Source: Polytrichum commune (lineage: Eukaryota > Streptophyta > Polytrichopsida > Polytrichales > Polytrichaceae). Taken from it: 64,000 nucleotides of DNA. Location: positions 51,548,758 through 51,612,757 of the forward strand of contig OX485805.1 in NCBI GenBank assembly GCA_950295325.1, written 5' to 3'. The position numbers and the translations under genes were made by a program. Below, piece by piece: positions 1 through 12,072 of this stretch. The notes beneath the pieces are model-generated. The model saw only the letters and a program-made list of their open reading frames with translations. It ran no database searches and was not told the origin of the DNA. Position 1 is the first letter of the stretch, and every line of letters begins with the position of its first letter.

Positions 1-548
1 AAAGATATTATATCAATAGTCTATCAATAATATGTCAAGAACACCAATATTATATCAATCTGTAACTCATTATGTATTTGAGAATCAATAATTCATGAGT
101 GAGTGGTTACCTTAATTTTCAACCCATGCATAAAATACAATGGATCATGGTATTTTCTATCTAGACTACCTTTGAACCCATAGTAGTAGGTGTAAACATG
201 GTAGTGGTGAAACTATGTGATACACAAAGTTGATGCTGCATAACATTACTCAACGTTCAACTCTCGTTCTATGGGCCCTTAAATTATAATATTGGGATGC
301 TAAAAAAATTATGAAGGAAAACTCAAATTCAAATTAAGCTCCCAACATCCCACTGCTATATCATGAGGACCCACATCACTGAATAATGTTATTGGGCTGA
401 TGCATGCCACCGTGTGATATGTGACCAAAGGGTATAAGTCCCAATTCATAAATCTTAATCATAGTTAATGTCATAGTTGAGTACTTTAAAGTTTAATACC
501 TTCCTGAATTCTATGTTAAAGAAATGAACTGGGAAAAGCTCCACTTAC
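1..548. other. AT-rich flank, no gene seen
   Basis: I see no coding signal, RNA gene or clear repeat here. The stretch lies downstream of the minus-strand exon fragment that ends at 549, so it may contain intron or further decayed exons of that gene, but nothing can be demonstrated. Confidence 0.4.
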
Positions 549-1110
549 TAGATGAATTTGCTTTGCTTGGATTTCCTGACTGCATCATCGGCGTGACAAC
601 TTCATGGCCATGGACATCAATTTGTTCTGAGGCTGCCATCTCAATATTTTCCTCGATTTTCTCAAACAACTGCAATGGTTCCATTCTCCATGCATCGCTG
701 AGCAACCCATCCAAGAGATCCATGCTTGCCCTGGCATAGGAAGAAACATGCACAAGTAGTATGACATAAACATCAGTATATGGCAAAACTATAAGGATTA
801 GACTAAAATTACACATCATATTTCATCAAAATGCATTTATACGGGATGCTTTGGGCATAAACCTGAGCTGACAGTACAGGAAGATACATTTTGTCCATCA
901 TCAACCCTGATGAGCTGCCCCAATCTAGTGCTTTCATCAAAATTTGTTGCTATCGTCCAATTTACGAATCTCTCTTGAACCGCATTTCATTTCAGTCGTA
1001 GAATATGCTCAACACATGATCATCGAAAAAGCAAATTGTCCAAATATATGCCCACAATTCTGAGAACGGAGCATGGGGCACCAGAATGGCGTGGAATATT
1101 CTGCAAATAT
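549..1110 (-). pseudogene. Exon fragments of an unrecognised plant gene (copy a)
   Basis: Two blocks on the minus strand resemble two blocks at 16,800-17,334 on the plus strand. The first block (about 1,110 down to 845) reads in one frame NAVQERFVNWTI, matching NGIQERSVDWTI in the other copy. The second block (730 down to 549) starts after a CCAG acceptor and ends before a GTAAGT donor. It encodes GASMDLLDGLLSDAWRMEP followed by FEKIEENIEMAASEQI, against ASMD...LSRACRMQQ and MKENIKMAAPEQI in the other copy. Conserved splice borders in both copies show that these are exons, not chance open frames. The first block ends in a stop (before 845), and the family is not one I recognise. It is most likely a duplicated gene fragment; an intact gene with unusual exons is less likely. 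Confidence 0.5.
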
Positions 1111-1659
1111 GGAGATTTCTTGGAACCACCTCTCCTGGCATCTTTAGCATAATGGGAGCATAACTTCAAAACAAAAGCATACTTTCGGAGTTGATTGGGG
1201 AATATTCCTTTTTAGAGTATGGAGAAAGACGACTCTGTTTAGGCCACCAACCAAGAGACAGTCAAGAATTAGAAGGCGACGTAGCTGAAGAGGGAAAGGG
1301 GATTTGCTGGCAGAACTTGCAAAGCTGTCAAATTTTGAGTTACCTAATTGCCCTCTGGCAAAGTTGCGGAGACACCGGAAGAGAGCGAGGACAGGAACAG
1401 GGAGGCGCTTGTTAGTATGCCCGTTCCGCACTCAGGCGCTTGACAGTCAGCTATTCCTATCTGACATGAATCGAAAGTTACACACCACATCAACGACACG
1501 GGGACTTAAATAACCTGGAGTCGAATTCTTCAAATCGACTGGCAGGGGACTGGCACGACAACACTCTCCGCCTCACAAAATTCATTGTCAAGGCGTGCAG
1601 TAGGTGCAATCCGGATCATCCTTGGTGGATAGATGGAGCTGGAATCATCATCTACTTCT

Positions 1660-1975
1660 GAGGTCTGCAATGGAGTCGGGTCTGAAGTCTGCGAAACAAT
1701 CTTCTTCTTTGGTCAGTGAGGGAAACGGGTAAAAATTCTGCTAAACTATCTTCTTCTGGGGTCTGTGACAGAATCGGGTATAAAGTCTGCTAAACAATCT
1801 CCTTCATCCTCTGTGGCGAAGCTTCAGAGCTCAAATTCATTGCCTGCGAATCCCACGTTCTACAAGCCTGGGTGCGCATGTGGGCCGGGCTTGCCAGGGG
1901 TAAATGGGTGGCGGAGGTCCTCGAAAGCCAGAGAGACGGAGACCAGGGCGCTCTTTCCTGAGGTCTAATTTCGCT
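1660..1975 (+). pseudogene. Decayed DREB/AP2 gene
   Basis: A run of residues, VAKLQSSNSLPANPTF, aligns with the pre-AP2 region of the intact gene at 18,775 ([17 protein letters not shown]). It is followed in a shifted frame by a damaged AP2 start (GVRMWAG, then GKWVAEV, against [14 protein letters not shown]). The reading frame is broken inside the AP2 domain and nothing recognisable of the C-terminal half remains. The upstream part (1,660-1,790) contains two imperfect copies of a serine/lysine-rich segment (SGLKSAKQSS and SGIKSAKQSP). It cannot make a DNA-binding protein. It is the most degraded of the DREB copies in the window. Confidence 0.6.
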
Positions 1976-2075
1976 AGAACCGAAATGATGTGGCGGTGGT
2001 GTAGCTGAAATTAGTTACTTGAGTGGGCTGGATGTAAGCTGATCAACGCAGAGACGGTGGCTAGACGAAATCAGA

Positions 2076-2164
2076 ATTGATCGCGTTTCAATCTATATGT
2101 AACAGATTTGATCGCGATTCAGTCTACATGCAACAGTATTGATCGCGTTCCCAGTTACATATAG
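2076..2164. repeat. Three-copy ~30-bp tandem repeat
   Basis: Three imperfect consecutive units of 28-31 bases share the core TTGATCGCG followed by a variable part ending in ACATGCAACAG or a close relative. Units lie at about 2,076-2,105, 2,106-2,136 and 2,137-2,164. The surroundings (1,976-3,474) hold no gene I can support. Confidence 0.6.
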
Positions 2165-3347
2165 ACTCTCACTGATGGAATGTGGGATCAGCTTCCAAAT
2201 CGTTTGGTTGCAAGAAGAGGCTTCCAAACCATACCTGCCCTGTGGACTTGGTGAAAAACAACGAGGAACTCTAAGGAGACTTCGGTTGAAGGCATATACA
2301 AAATTCAAGAACAACAAAACAACAAGGAGCTGAAAGCATCCTCCTATTGACACAATGGAAATGAGGTGCATCAAAATTGTGCTACCGACAAAAACGTCGA
2401 TATTCTCCATGACCTGCTGGCAAGGTCTTGCTGAGATTGCTGCGACTTTAGACTGGTGATTCTACTTCGGCGCACAGTTCTAAGATTCCTCCTACTCCAC
2501 CGCAGGGCTGGCTTTAGAAGATGTGATTTTTTTTTGTGGGACATAATCGCTTTCTATAGGGATTGAAAACCTTGAACTGAAAATCCTTCGGGAGCAATGG
2601 ACGCACATCTTCTTCGAGACTAAGTTTTGGGCCCTTCCTGACGAACTATCCTCTAACTTTCTGAACTTTCACAGAGAGACTAAGGCCTGGCGTCAATCGT
2701 CACTAAGTGTTTCTCAACAGGAGGGCAACGCCTCTGCTCGCCCCGCTCCCCCGTGTCAGTGTAGTGTGAAGTCATTTGTGAAGTGGATATGAAGTGGGTA
2801 TGGTGGATTACACCCGCCATTGCAAAGTAAAGGAATGGCTCACCTCGCGTGCTTCGAAGTTTTTGCTCTCTGTTCAATACTTGATCTGACTTTGGAAGAG
2901 CTTGAGAGGGCACATGGCCAATTAAGGGAAGAAACTGGTACAAATTGACCACGATGCGCAGCGTCTTCGGAGAAGAGCACAGCTCAGCTAAGTGCGCTTT
3001 TTTCCTGTTTTCATCAACCCCAGGAGTTCCAACATTCTCCCACACATCATCTCTGATGCATGAACTTGCTTAAAAGAATCATGTCCGTCCTTACTAGAGT
3101 ATGAGCCTGTCGATGTTATTTTCGATTCTCCTACATGAACTTTGAAATATCGGCATACTCCTTTGTTTGTCAACTAATTAAGCAGTATCAGTATCATTAT
3201 CTCTTTTTCGCAGGGAGCAATGGATTCGATCTCGTGCATGAAGCAGGGCATGCATTCCATCGTTCGCAGGGCCACACCGGGGTTCCAGCGTTCCAACAGT
3301 GCGTGCGGACGATTCCATCGCATGCTCCTAGTAGGCGTGCTCATAGT

Positions 3348-3394
3348 AGGGCCACACCATGGGTCCAGCCGGGGCCGTCCGATGGTGTGGCCCT
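3348..3394. repeat. Short GGGCCACACCAT inverted repeat
   Basis: AGGGCCACACCAT at 3,348-3,360 pairs with ATGGTGTGGCCCT at 3,382-3,394 around a 21-base GC-rich loop. The same GGGCCACACC word occurs again at about 3,269. It may be the remains of a small inverted-repeat transposon; no target duplication was identified. Confidence 0.45.
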
Positions 3395-3483
3395 CGTACG
3401 TCATGGCGGGCGGCATCGACAGTCCTCAATAGCCACGGGTAGCATTATTTGTCAGGTTGCTAGGGCTTGGGCCCATGAAGGAG

Positions 3484-4473
3484 GGGGGACGTTAAATACC
3501 CCCCACGAACTTTTCGGAGTGTCAGAGTCGGGCTGGGGCAGCCGCCCGGCCAGAAAATCTGAATTTTTTGGACCCGACCGAAAACTGCTGCCCGCCCGCC
3601 CGATTTCGAAAAAATCATTGCCCTTGCATTCTTGAAGGCCACTTACTCACAAATCCCATATTGAGTGCACTTCACCTTCAAGGGCCAAAATCCAATATAT
3701 ATGTTCATTTCCATTGAGTAAATAAGCAATTGACTGGGGTTTCATTATCAAAGTGAAACCGTCAATAAAACATGTAATTAACTTGGAAGTCAAAAATATT
3801 ACAAAATTCTAGATATTAATTATTATAATTAACTCACTGGAATTAATTCCAATAATTAATTAATTACAGTAAGTACATTTTATAATGAATTAGGTTTACT
3901 TAATTTGGTAAGCACAGTTTCTGATTTATTTGGGATTAATGAAGATTAATGAAGATTAATTAGACTTAATTATATTTAATCCCACTTGATATTAATGAAT
4001 GCGTATGAATACTTGTGAAAGTAGACAGCATTACCTAAATTATTATAAAATACACATACTAAATCAACACACTAGATTTAAGTGTCATTTTAGAATGACA
4101 AAGACAATTTGAAATTGTGAGTCACAAAAATTATAACCTCAGTGTTAGTGAGGGTTTTGTAATATTTTTGACTTCCAAGTTAATTACATGTTTTATTGAC
4201 GATTTCACTTTGATAATGAAACCCCAGTCAATTGCTTATTTACTCAATGAAAATGAACATATATATTGGATTTTGGCCCTTGAAGGTGAAGTGCACTCAA
4301 TATTGTGAGTAAGTGGCCTTCAAGAATGCAAGGGCAATGATTTTTTCGAAATCGGGCGGGCGGGCAGCAGTTTTCGGTCGGATCCAAAAAATTCAGATTT
4401 TCTGGCCGGGCGGCTGCCCCAGCCCGACTCTGACACTCCGAAAAGTTCGTGGGGGGGGTATTTAACGTCCCCC
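3484..4473. mobile_element. Non-autonomous MULE-like element with 9-bp TSD
   Basis: The element is 990 bp with long terminal inverted repeats of roughly 320 bp (about 3,484-3,808 and 4,153-4,473) around an AT-rich core. It begins GGGGGACGTTAAATA and ends with the complement. It is flanked by an exact 9-bp direct repeat, ATGAAGGAG (3,475-3,483 and 4,474-4,482), the size typical of Mutator-like elements. The repeats contain a GC-rich block (CTGCCCGCCCGCCCGATTTC) and a long AT-rich block, both shared with the element at 30,897-32,056. No transposase is encoded, so it would depend on an autonomous MULE elsewhere. The family call rests on TSD length and TIR structure only. Confidence 0.8.
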
Positions 4474-4482
4474 ATGAAGGAG

Positions 4483-4985
4483 GGGGAGGCAGAGTTTGGG
4501 CCACCAAGGGTTGCTTTCACACACGAGTTGCCATATTCTAAAGGCTGTCCCAAGACACCTCCAAATTCATGTAGTGTGGTCACAGACCCTTAGTGTAGTG
4601 TGAAGTCATATGTGACCGGACCATCAACCAAATGCTATTTCAATAGCGGGTTCTCACACATGATGATATAAAAAATATCAACGGTTGTGAGTTTTCGGAG
4701 GGCCATGGTCTCCCGGTTTTGTGGTAGGCCTACCTCCAAGAGATGGGTTTTTGAAAATAATCCAAGTGACCATGAAACACGATCCATTCGATGCCATGTG
4801 GGAATCCATGTAGACTTTACATCCATCTTGCATTCACATACTCCGTTGGCCCTCCAAGTGTAGTGTGAAGCAAACTTGGACTGGCTCCTCCTTTTCCATT
4901 GATAAGAGTGCTTGAAGTGTAATGGTCACGGGCCTTTAGTCTCGTGTGTGAAGTGGTTCTAAATGCAACCTACAATTAATAAGGA
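4483..4985. repeat. Degraded relative of the PIF-like element at 5,576
   Basis: This stretch resembles the right half of the 5,576-6,778 element. It contains TAGTGTGAAGT words (about 4,590 and 4,862), a CATGGTCTCCCGG block near 4,704, and an end block close to 4,900-4,965 (TAATGGTCACGGGCCTTTAG, then GTGTGTGAAGTGG). The terminal GGGCCA of the family is mutated, so its border is uncertain. The MULE-like element ending at 4,473 adjoins it. Confidence 0.5.
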
Positions 4986-5572
4986 GGATAGGAGGGGTTT
5001 ATGAGGGGATTTAACGATCACTAATGAAACTAATTCAACTAATTCAACAAACTAATTAAACAAACTAATTAAACAAACTAATTCAACTAATTCAACTTAA
5101 ACAACTTTTACTTTTAGGATAGGCAAACCACATACCACACCCAAACATAAAAGACCCAACATAAAAGCTATGTGAAAATAATTTTGATGTCATAACCGAT
5201 TATCGTGCTCATAAAATGGTTAAATAAGTCCCCTCAATTATGTTCACTATTTGATGTCCGTTCTTGGAATCACATACCACTCCAATATAGGTGTCCTAAT
5301 TATTGCTATATTGGAGTTAGGCACGTCTATCTTAAGTTAAGTTAGCCTTTTAGGATAGCCTATTTTATTTAGGCCATTGAGGCACTCCTGCGAATCTATC
5401 CCCACCATCCATTCCCAAGATCCATCTCCTTCACCCTTCGATCCCAGGGTGGAGGTCCACCGGAGCGGAACTTGGGGAGTTGAATTGAGGCACATATGCC
5501 CTGATTTTCATGGCAGTCTATTGATGATGCTTTCATCTTCCTGTTGATTTTTTCCTTCAACCGAAATCCTCC
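4986..5572. other. AT-rich intergenic stretch
   Basis: About 590 bp without a supportable gene. A short run of repeated CTAATTCAA/CTAATTAAA words lies at 5,030-5,100. Nothing else stands out. Confidence 0.4.
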
Positions 5573-5575
5573 TTA

Positions 5576-6778
5576 GGGCCACTTCACACGAGCCAAGAGC
5601 CGTGACCTTGTAATGGTGAGGACCCTTGACTCTCATCCAAAGGAGTTGAGTCCTCACATTCTGCTTTGCATAGCTGCACTACTTACACAGATATACAGCT
5701 ACTTTCAATCTTGTCTGTTCCTGGTGTATGCACCGAATGTATGCCGATCACCTTCGAGGAAGAATCCTGCTAGAAACAAAAACACTTGCTGCCGCACACA
5801 GCAGTGGATATTGGAATGCATTCAGTGCATCAGATTGATTTGTTCAGTTGAACAAATAATATATACTTCATCACCGAGCTAGTGTGATCGCGTCAGTTGC
5901 ACCTCGGAGCTACGTTTGTCCATATCGGTGGCACAGCATCGATTCCAAAACCTAATTTTCATTTCCCATGAATCCAGGAGTTGAGTCCTCACATTCTGCT
6001 TTTCATAGCGATTTCTCAGTTGATAGTTTAACAGAAAACCATTCTGACTTTCTCCTGGTCGACACAGAACCTGCAAGGAATTGGGGCTGCTTCACACTAT
6101 GGCCGTCCAAGTCGAGAGGCCGTGGGATGGAGTGGCCAAACTTTGTTGAGAGTCCAAAGAAATGTCTGAAAACATCCAATAAAATATAGTAAGTGGAGCC
6201 TTCGGCAAGGCATAGTGTGAAGCTTTCAAAGATCAAGCTCAAAGTCCAAACCCAAAGGAGCATCCATGGGTGTTGGGAAAGTCATTTTATGTAGTCTTTG
6301 GCCCTCAAGCATAGTGTGAAGTGAGAATGAACCATGTTGCGGGACCATTGCATATTTTGTTGGCGGAAAAAGAGGGGAGGATTTGGTTTAATATAATATG
6401 TCTCCAAGTTTATCAATTTAAGATAACTACTTGGTGGTGTTTGTCTATCCTGGAATCTGTCCTAGAATCTGCCATGCAGTTTGTCCTGAAATCTGTCCTG
6501 TTGGAAAAAATATTAAAAAAATCATGGTCTCCCGAAATTTGCGTCAAGCCCACCTCTTGGAGGTGGGTCTGACGCAAATTCCGGTAGACCATGCACCCTT
6601 ATCCACAACTAGCCATGTAGGACTCCATGTAAACTTTTCATCCACAAACTTTTCTTTGGGCCTTTAGGTCTTCACCTCCTGGTGTGAAGTGAACTTGGAC
6701 GGTCTCCGCCTTTTCGACCAATGAGAGCTCTTACATTGCCATGGTCAAGGGCCTTCAGCCTTGTGTGTGAAGTGGCCC
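5576..6778. mobile_element. PIF/Harbinger-like element with TTA target duplication
   Basis: The left end GGGCCACTTCACACGAGCC pairs with the right end GTGTGTGAAGTGGCCC. Direct repeats of TTA (5,573-5,575 and 6,779-6,781) flank the element. A GGGCC start with a TTA duplication is the pattern of PIF/Harbinger elements. The element is 1,203 bp and has no transposase, so it is non-autonomous. Inside it the word TAGTGTGAAG or its complement recurs (about 6,091, 6,211, 6,308, 6,676), and a strong 71-bp hairpin lies at 6,523-6,593. The open frames within it are not conserved and look like chance. Confidence 0.7.
6523..6593. repeat. Strong hairpin inside the PIF-like element
   Basis: CATGGTCTCCCGAAATTTGC on the left pairs with GCAAATTCCGGTAGACCATG on the right, with further pairing of AGCCCACCTC with GAGGTGGGTC inwards. 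The arms are about 34 bp with a few mismatches and almost no loop. A transcript through it would fold into a small-RNA-like hairpin. Confidence 0.7.
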
Positions 6779-6845
6779 TTAGACAGCCCTCCTCCGTGTT
6801 TTCAACCTCCACGAGATAGGTAACTCAGAGAGCTCTGCTTATAAC

Positions 6846-7435
6846 CACACTATTTTTGTCTACTTAGTGTTGGTTACCATTTTGAGTTATGTGTTGCCAT
6901 ACCTTCTGATTGACATTATCATTTTTTAACAACTTACTTATATTATAGTCTTTGGTGTGCATACTAACTGCACTGAATATGATATCTAGTGTCACCAAGT
7001 CTAATTGTCTTGCTCAATACTAATTGTAAACCGCAGCATAGTGTCACCAACACTAAATGTTTACCCAACATTATTTGTCATTCCTTGTACATTTTGGGGG
7101 GATTATAGATTTAGAGTGTTGCAACTACTGTCACTTACCAAGTGTTTTTTCATCTAAATTACAATCATCCATGACAACATTTCATCACGAGTTGCTGACA
7201 AGAGAAGGTAGGGTTTTGGCCAATGGATGAACTCATCCATCATCCATGACAGTATTTGTTCACTTATTCATAAGAAGTGTCATTTGAATAGCTACCAAAG
7301 TGGCACTTAATACCATATTTAGTGTACTTATGTGATTTCGGTAAAAAATGATACTCTTAGTATATAGTCATAGCAACATGTAACTCCAAATGGTAACCCA
7401 CACTAATTTGACAAATGGTGTAGACAATTCACATG
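6846..7435. mobile_element. Inverted-repeat element enclosing a CACTA-type MITE
   Basis: An imperfect inverted repeat (about 6,865-6,901 and 7,369-7,407; core TTGGTTACCATTTTGAGTTA) brackets the separate miniature element at 6,971-7,324. A related inverted repeat forms the element at 7,514-7,730. The simplest reading is a nested insertion of one miniature element in another. The outer ends are not sharply defined. Confidence 0.45.
6971..7324. mobile_element. CACTA-type miniature element (left copy)
   Basis: Begins CACTGAATATGATATCTAGT and ends with the imperfect complement (ACCATATTTAGTG), 354 bp. Its whole length is similar, in inverted orientation, to 12,073-12,447, and a third relative lies at 21,067-21,464. 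The two inverted copies flank the broken CACTA transposase, so they could be long terminal inverted repeats of one larger element or two independent MITEs. Confidence 0.6.
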
Positions 7436-7513
7436 TTGGTTGTACATTCCATTAGTTGTTTTGGTTCTGTATAACCAACTTCTAATTTTACCAATCCATT
7501 TTTTTGCTAGTGA

Positions 7514-7730
7514 CACTGATTATCCCAATTAGTGTGTGTTAATATTCAGAGTTACGCGGTGTAATACCATCTTACTTAGGAGTTCAATTTTTATTACAAA
7601 AGTTTAATAAGTGATTCGGACATTATATAACATAAATAACTTTGCTTGGTAAAATATTACATTCTCATTGAGTAGTTATAGCACTACATAACTCCGAATA
7701 GTAACATGCACTAATTGGGATAATCACTAT
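7514..7730. mobile_element. Small inverted-repeat MITE
   Basis: CACTGATTATCCCAATTAGTG at the left end pairs with CACTAATTGGGATAATCACT at the right end. Pairing extends inwards for about 50 bp per arm (CAGAGTTACGCGGTG with CACTACATAACTCCG). Total length is about 217 bp. The subterminal sequence resembles the nested elements just upstream, so it belongs to the same CACTA-type group. Confidence 0.6.
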
Positions 7731-8359
7731 GTAGTTACATCAATTGCATTCTCACTTGGTACAGTCCTGCCTCTTTAATATGACATGTTTGGGAAACGAG
7801 AAAAACATTGTACTATTGAGGTGTCACATATTCAATAAGATGACAAATTGGACTGCTTTGTCATAATAACGAGGTGCTTCATGAAAACACACACTAGATA
7901 TTTTACCACATATCGTAAACAAATATTTTTTCAAAGTCTTTACATATATGCAGATTTCACTCATGAAATATATGTGGACTTGTGCAATTTCAATAACTTT
8001 AAAACAATGTGTAGTTGGGGAAGATCGGATCAAAATTAACCTTAGAATTTGTATAAGTAGATTGATGTTTAGAAATCAACTACAAAAACTAAACTTGCCA
8101 TCAAATCTTCATAACTATGCCAATACAACTTGGAATTGGATAAACCTACCGCCAAATATATTGTTGTTGAATTTGCAAATATTGCACAAGTGGTCCAATG
8201 AGAGTATGGACGATTTGCGACAATAATTATCATACTCATTGTCATGAATAGTAAATATCTTGCATTTTACATGTTTTCTCTATCAATATAATTTGCGAGC
8301 ATGTATGTTTAAGGTTATTACATCAAAAGCCACTTCCTTTTGGCAATCATTATCCTCCA

Positions 8360-8672
8360 ATGCACAAAAAAGCCACCAAATCTCTACATCATTCTAAGTT
8401 CAAGGTGAATATTATGCATGTATGTGAAAAATATTGCATCATGTATTGGAAGGAATATGCAAAGTTACACATTTGTCTTAATTGTGGCACTTCTCAATAC
8501 AAACAAGGTCGAGACACTACTCAAGTTCTACACAAGGTAAATTATTTTACCTAACATAAAATTGTTTTGTTATAATTATGAACTTCTACATTATAATTAA
8601 ACAAGAGACTTAGAATTTGTGACATTATGTAATTCATGGAGTGTACTTACTTGAAGTAATAATTTCTTCTAG

Positions 8673-8703
<31 letters not shown>

Positions 8704-10554
8704 TTATTTGATTAATTACGTATGTACATTTTGCATTGGCATGTTTTACGATATATGGTCATCATTGTAAGGATTAAACAAATATTAGTAGTGCATCCAA
8801 AGCTGTACTTATGAATGCTCATTATAAAAATTGAAGTAATGGTGGAGCATTAAGGGGAATTTTTGATGGTGAAGCAATTAAACAATTTGATAGTCAATTC
8901 TTTGATTTTGTTGCGAAGCCTAGAAACCTAAAATTTATGCTTGCTAGTGATAGTATTCGGCCATTTTTATATTGGTCCACACTTAAAAGCGTGTCGCCAA
9001 TGATTTTGATAAATTATAACCTTCCTCTTGAGTTACCCATTAAGAGTGCATTTTTGAAAAGTGCTTTGAATATTCATGGTAAAAAACATGTTAATATTTT
9101 TGATATGAACTTGAGATCATTGTTGGATGAATTCAAAACAATATAGTCCAAAGGTATTATGGTACATGACAATTTTAGATTACATGGTGATCTCAATTGC
9201 GGGCTATGATGATCTTCATGTTGCATGTTTATTGAGGTGTTTCTATAGTTTTGGATGAATGATTTATGGTTGCATTCATTTATTATTAATATGTGTTTAT
9301 AAATGATATATTATAAATTTAATAATTATTCATTAAAAAAAGTGAAATGCTATTATTTTATTTTATTAATTTTAAATTGATTGTTTTAATTTTTATATAT
9401 AATTTTTATACTAATTGAATATAATAGAATTTATTATTTTCAGTTATATTCTTTTATCAATTACCAGCAAGTCTAAAAACAAAGGGAAGGAGTGGATGTA
9501 TCTTGTATAGAGATATGGTTAAATCGAGATATTTTGATCAAATGAGAAAATTGGTTTATGATTTTTTTAATATTATTTGCTCATTAATCACCATTTTTGC
9601 ATGGATATTACATTATTTCAAAGGTGTAATTGAATTGAGTCCGAATCCTCCACGTTGAGTTGTTGACGATTGAAAGAACACTTGAAATGTTGTAAAAGAG
9701 GTTGATACAACATGAACGTCATGCACCCGTGCACTACTTCCAAGTATGAATCATTTGTCTTCTTTTCATGAGCTTGAGTATTAGTCTAGTTTATTAGTGT
9801 TTCATTGCTTTGATAATATACACATATTAAAAAATATGTCAAAATCTTTCATTTCTCATCTTATTGAGAGAAAAAAATAGGTTTGTAGCTAGACTTGATT
9901 TAGAAGTTTTCATCATGAACAAGAGTTGTCGGTACAATATCAATTCATTTCTTGGGGCCTTTACATGTTGTAAAAAAAGTAATCCAATAATATTTATTTA
10001 TTTAAATAATTAGAACTCCCTCGAGGTTTGGATCACTTTTCAAAAATGCATTTGATGATATTGATGAATATAGTGGATTAAAAAATCATGATGCTACAAG
10101 ATGCTCTAGTTTTATATACCTATTTTTATTTAAGGGTTTGTTCGACCCAAGATTCATAAAGACAATATGTAGACTTTGTAAGTTTGTTAGATGGATTTCA
10201 CTGGAAGCCATAATCAAAGATGAAATTCAAAGCATTAAGAAAGAATTATATGTGGTTATGGCCTTGTTACAAATACAAATGCCAAATAGTTTTTTCAATA
10301 ATCAAAAGAATATTATAGTTCATTTTGTTGAAGATATTGCACTCGTGGGACTAGTTCCATATCAGTGGATGTTTTTTTTTTTTTTTTTTGTAGAAAGGTA
10401 CATGAAGATACTTAATGGTTTTGTAAGACAAAGGGCAAAACCTGGAGGAAGCATGTCAAAGGGCTATCTTTTACAAGAAACCATAAGGACGTTAAATGAT
10501 GAAATTGCCCAATTTGATGAGTTTGCACCAAATATTTGGAGGAAAAAAAGATGA
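8360..10554 (+). pseudogene. Broken CACTA (En/Spm, TNP2-like) transposase
   Basis: Three separate segments keep plant CACTA transposase signatures in order. At 8,360-8,550 is a cysteine segment (CEKYCIMYWKEYAKLHICLN, then CGTSQYK), as in the TNP2 'CPNDC...YADL..CP.C' region. At 8,820-9,146 is a segment with FDSQFFDFVAKPRN, LASDSIRPF, INYNLPLEL and LLDEFKT, matching the TNP2 core. At 10,138-10,554 is a DUF4218-like block with FFNNQKNIIVHFVEDIALVG, then YQWM, VERYMKILNGFVRQRAKPGG and SMSKGYLLQE. Stops, frameshifts, a poly-T run (10,373-10,390) and a (TA)n tract (8,673-8,699) interrupt it. It is inactive. The names of the families are from memory of their motifs; the order of the segments is what makes the call strong. 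Confidence 0.75.
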
Positions 10555-12066
10555 GCGTGTTAAATGTACCTTATTTTATTATACTCCAATTTTTTGAAAT
10601 ATATATATGCTTGAATGTCAAATCTTGACATAGCATATGTATGTAATTTTATATTCAATCTCACATGGTTTTATGAATCATATTTATGTTTTGCATGTAT
10701 GGTCCTTCAAGGCAAATGACGCTGTAAATTATTTCTTGGACATGAAAATATTATTTTCCGTCAATTTATTCATTTTCCAACGATTATCATTGTTGCATGA
10801 AAATCATTTAGTTTACATGCAACAAGATAGTGTTGCTCAAACTACCTTGAATGTATGGAATACCTTGCCCCAAAGAATTCGTGATCCACACCCTCAACGT
10901 CGATGTCTATTGGATTTGTGGATAACGTCCAATATCCAAATAGCAAAAGATAATGGAGCATATATTGAGGAGGAGTTGTTTGATACTATTGGTTCTAGCC
11001 TAATCAAAATTTATTTCCAACCTGATGGAAATGATGGTGCCTTATATTCTTCAAATTTGTGGGAGGTCTATGTTTATGGCAGGGCCACCTGTCGTCTATT
11101 TACGTAATACCAACCTATATACCCACCACATCTAGTGAAAAAACTCGGTTCACTTATGTACATAGGGTACGTGGGTTCACATACCAAGCTTCGATTGCAG
11201 CTTTTTCCTCTGAGGATTGTAGGTGAATTGTAGTGGTTTTGATGTTAAGGGTTGAGGTTGTTATATAAAAATTCTTCAAGTATGTGGTCCATTCCAATGT
11301 TGCCAACCAAAATTTCTTAGTCCCAAAAATTGGTTGATGGCAGATGCCAAAGTCTTGTTGTTGTGAGTCGATGTCGTTCACAACTCTGATGCAGCCTTTT
11401 GGAGCTTCATACACCTCAAATCAAATTATTCATCTTTTTTGGCCATGTGGGAGTCTCTAATTATTTTGTCCTCATCATTTCTTTCAAATTTGTGACTTCC
11501 AAATTTTGAAGTTTGAGGTCCAATTACAAGTATATTTTTGCCACCTGAGTAAATTTCTCAAGGAGGAGCAAATTAATTTTGAGAGTTTTTGCCCTTTTTT
11601 GAAACTCCCCCCCCCCCCCCTTCCAGAGCTTTCTTCGCATTTTGAAGTGGCTATGCTAATTACTTTCGCACCAAGTTCCCGAACCCCCACCAGTAATCTT
11701 TTCATCATTCAAGGAAAAAATACTATGGTAAAGCACAAATTGCTTACATTCTGAGGTTTGGAGGTTTTCAATTGCATATTACATAAAGACATGGTGCACA
11801 TACCCAGAGCCCACCTCCCAAAAGAGACATAACACCCTCTGTCGTATCATGGTTAACCGTGATCGACATACGATTAACTGGCTTACATTCATGCCGGTAC
11901 CTGGATATGGGCGTTACTTTATTTATGATGCACATAATTTCAAAGATCTTATGATTGGGTTGTTGGTTTTCTTGGAACAGAGACAAGAACCTATCCATCA
12001 CTTGAGGAATGAGGCACACTAGACTGCAATTCCACAGCTTCAATCGGAATTGTTTGTTCTTCCCCA
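10555..12066. other. Interior of the CACTA region, no intact gene
   Basis: A plus-strand open stretch at 10,637-11,107 follows the DUF4218-like block and may be a degraded second-gene or C-terminal part of the same transposon, but I recognise no motif. Poly-C (about 11,609-11,620) and homopolymer runs occur. No other feature is supportable. Confidence 0.35.
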
Positions 12067-12072
12067 CAACTA

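Noticed and set aside
3135-3635. 166-codon open frame across the MULE border
   Set aside because: Its second half lies in the terminal repeat of the transposon and the first half has no recognisable domain.
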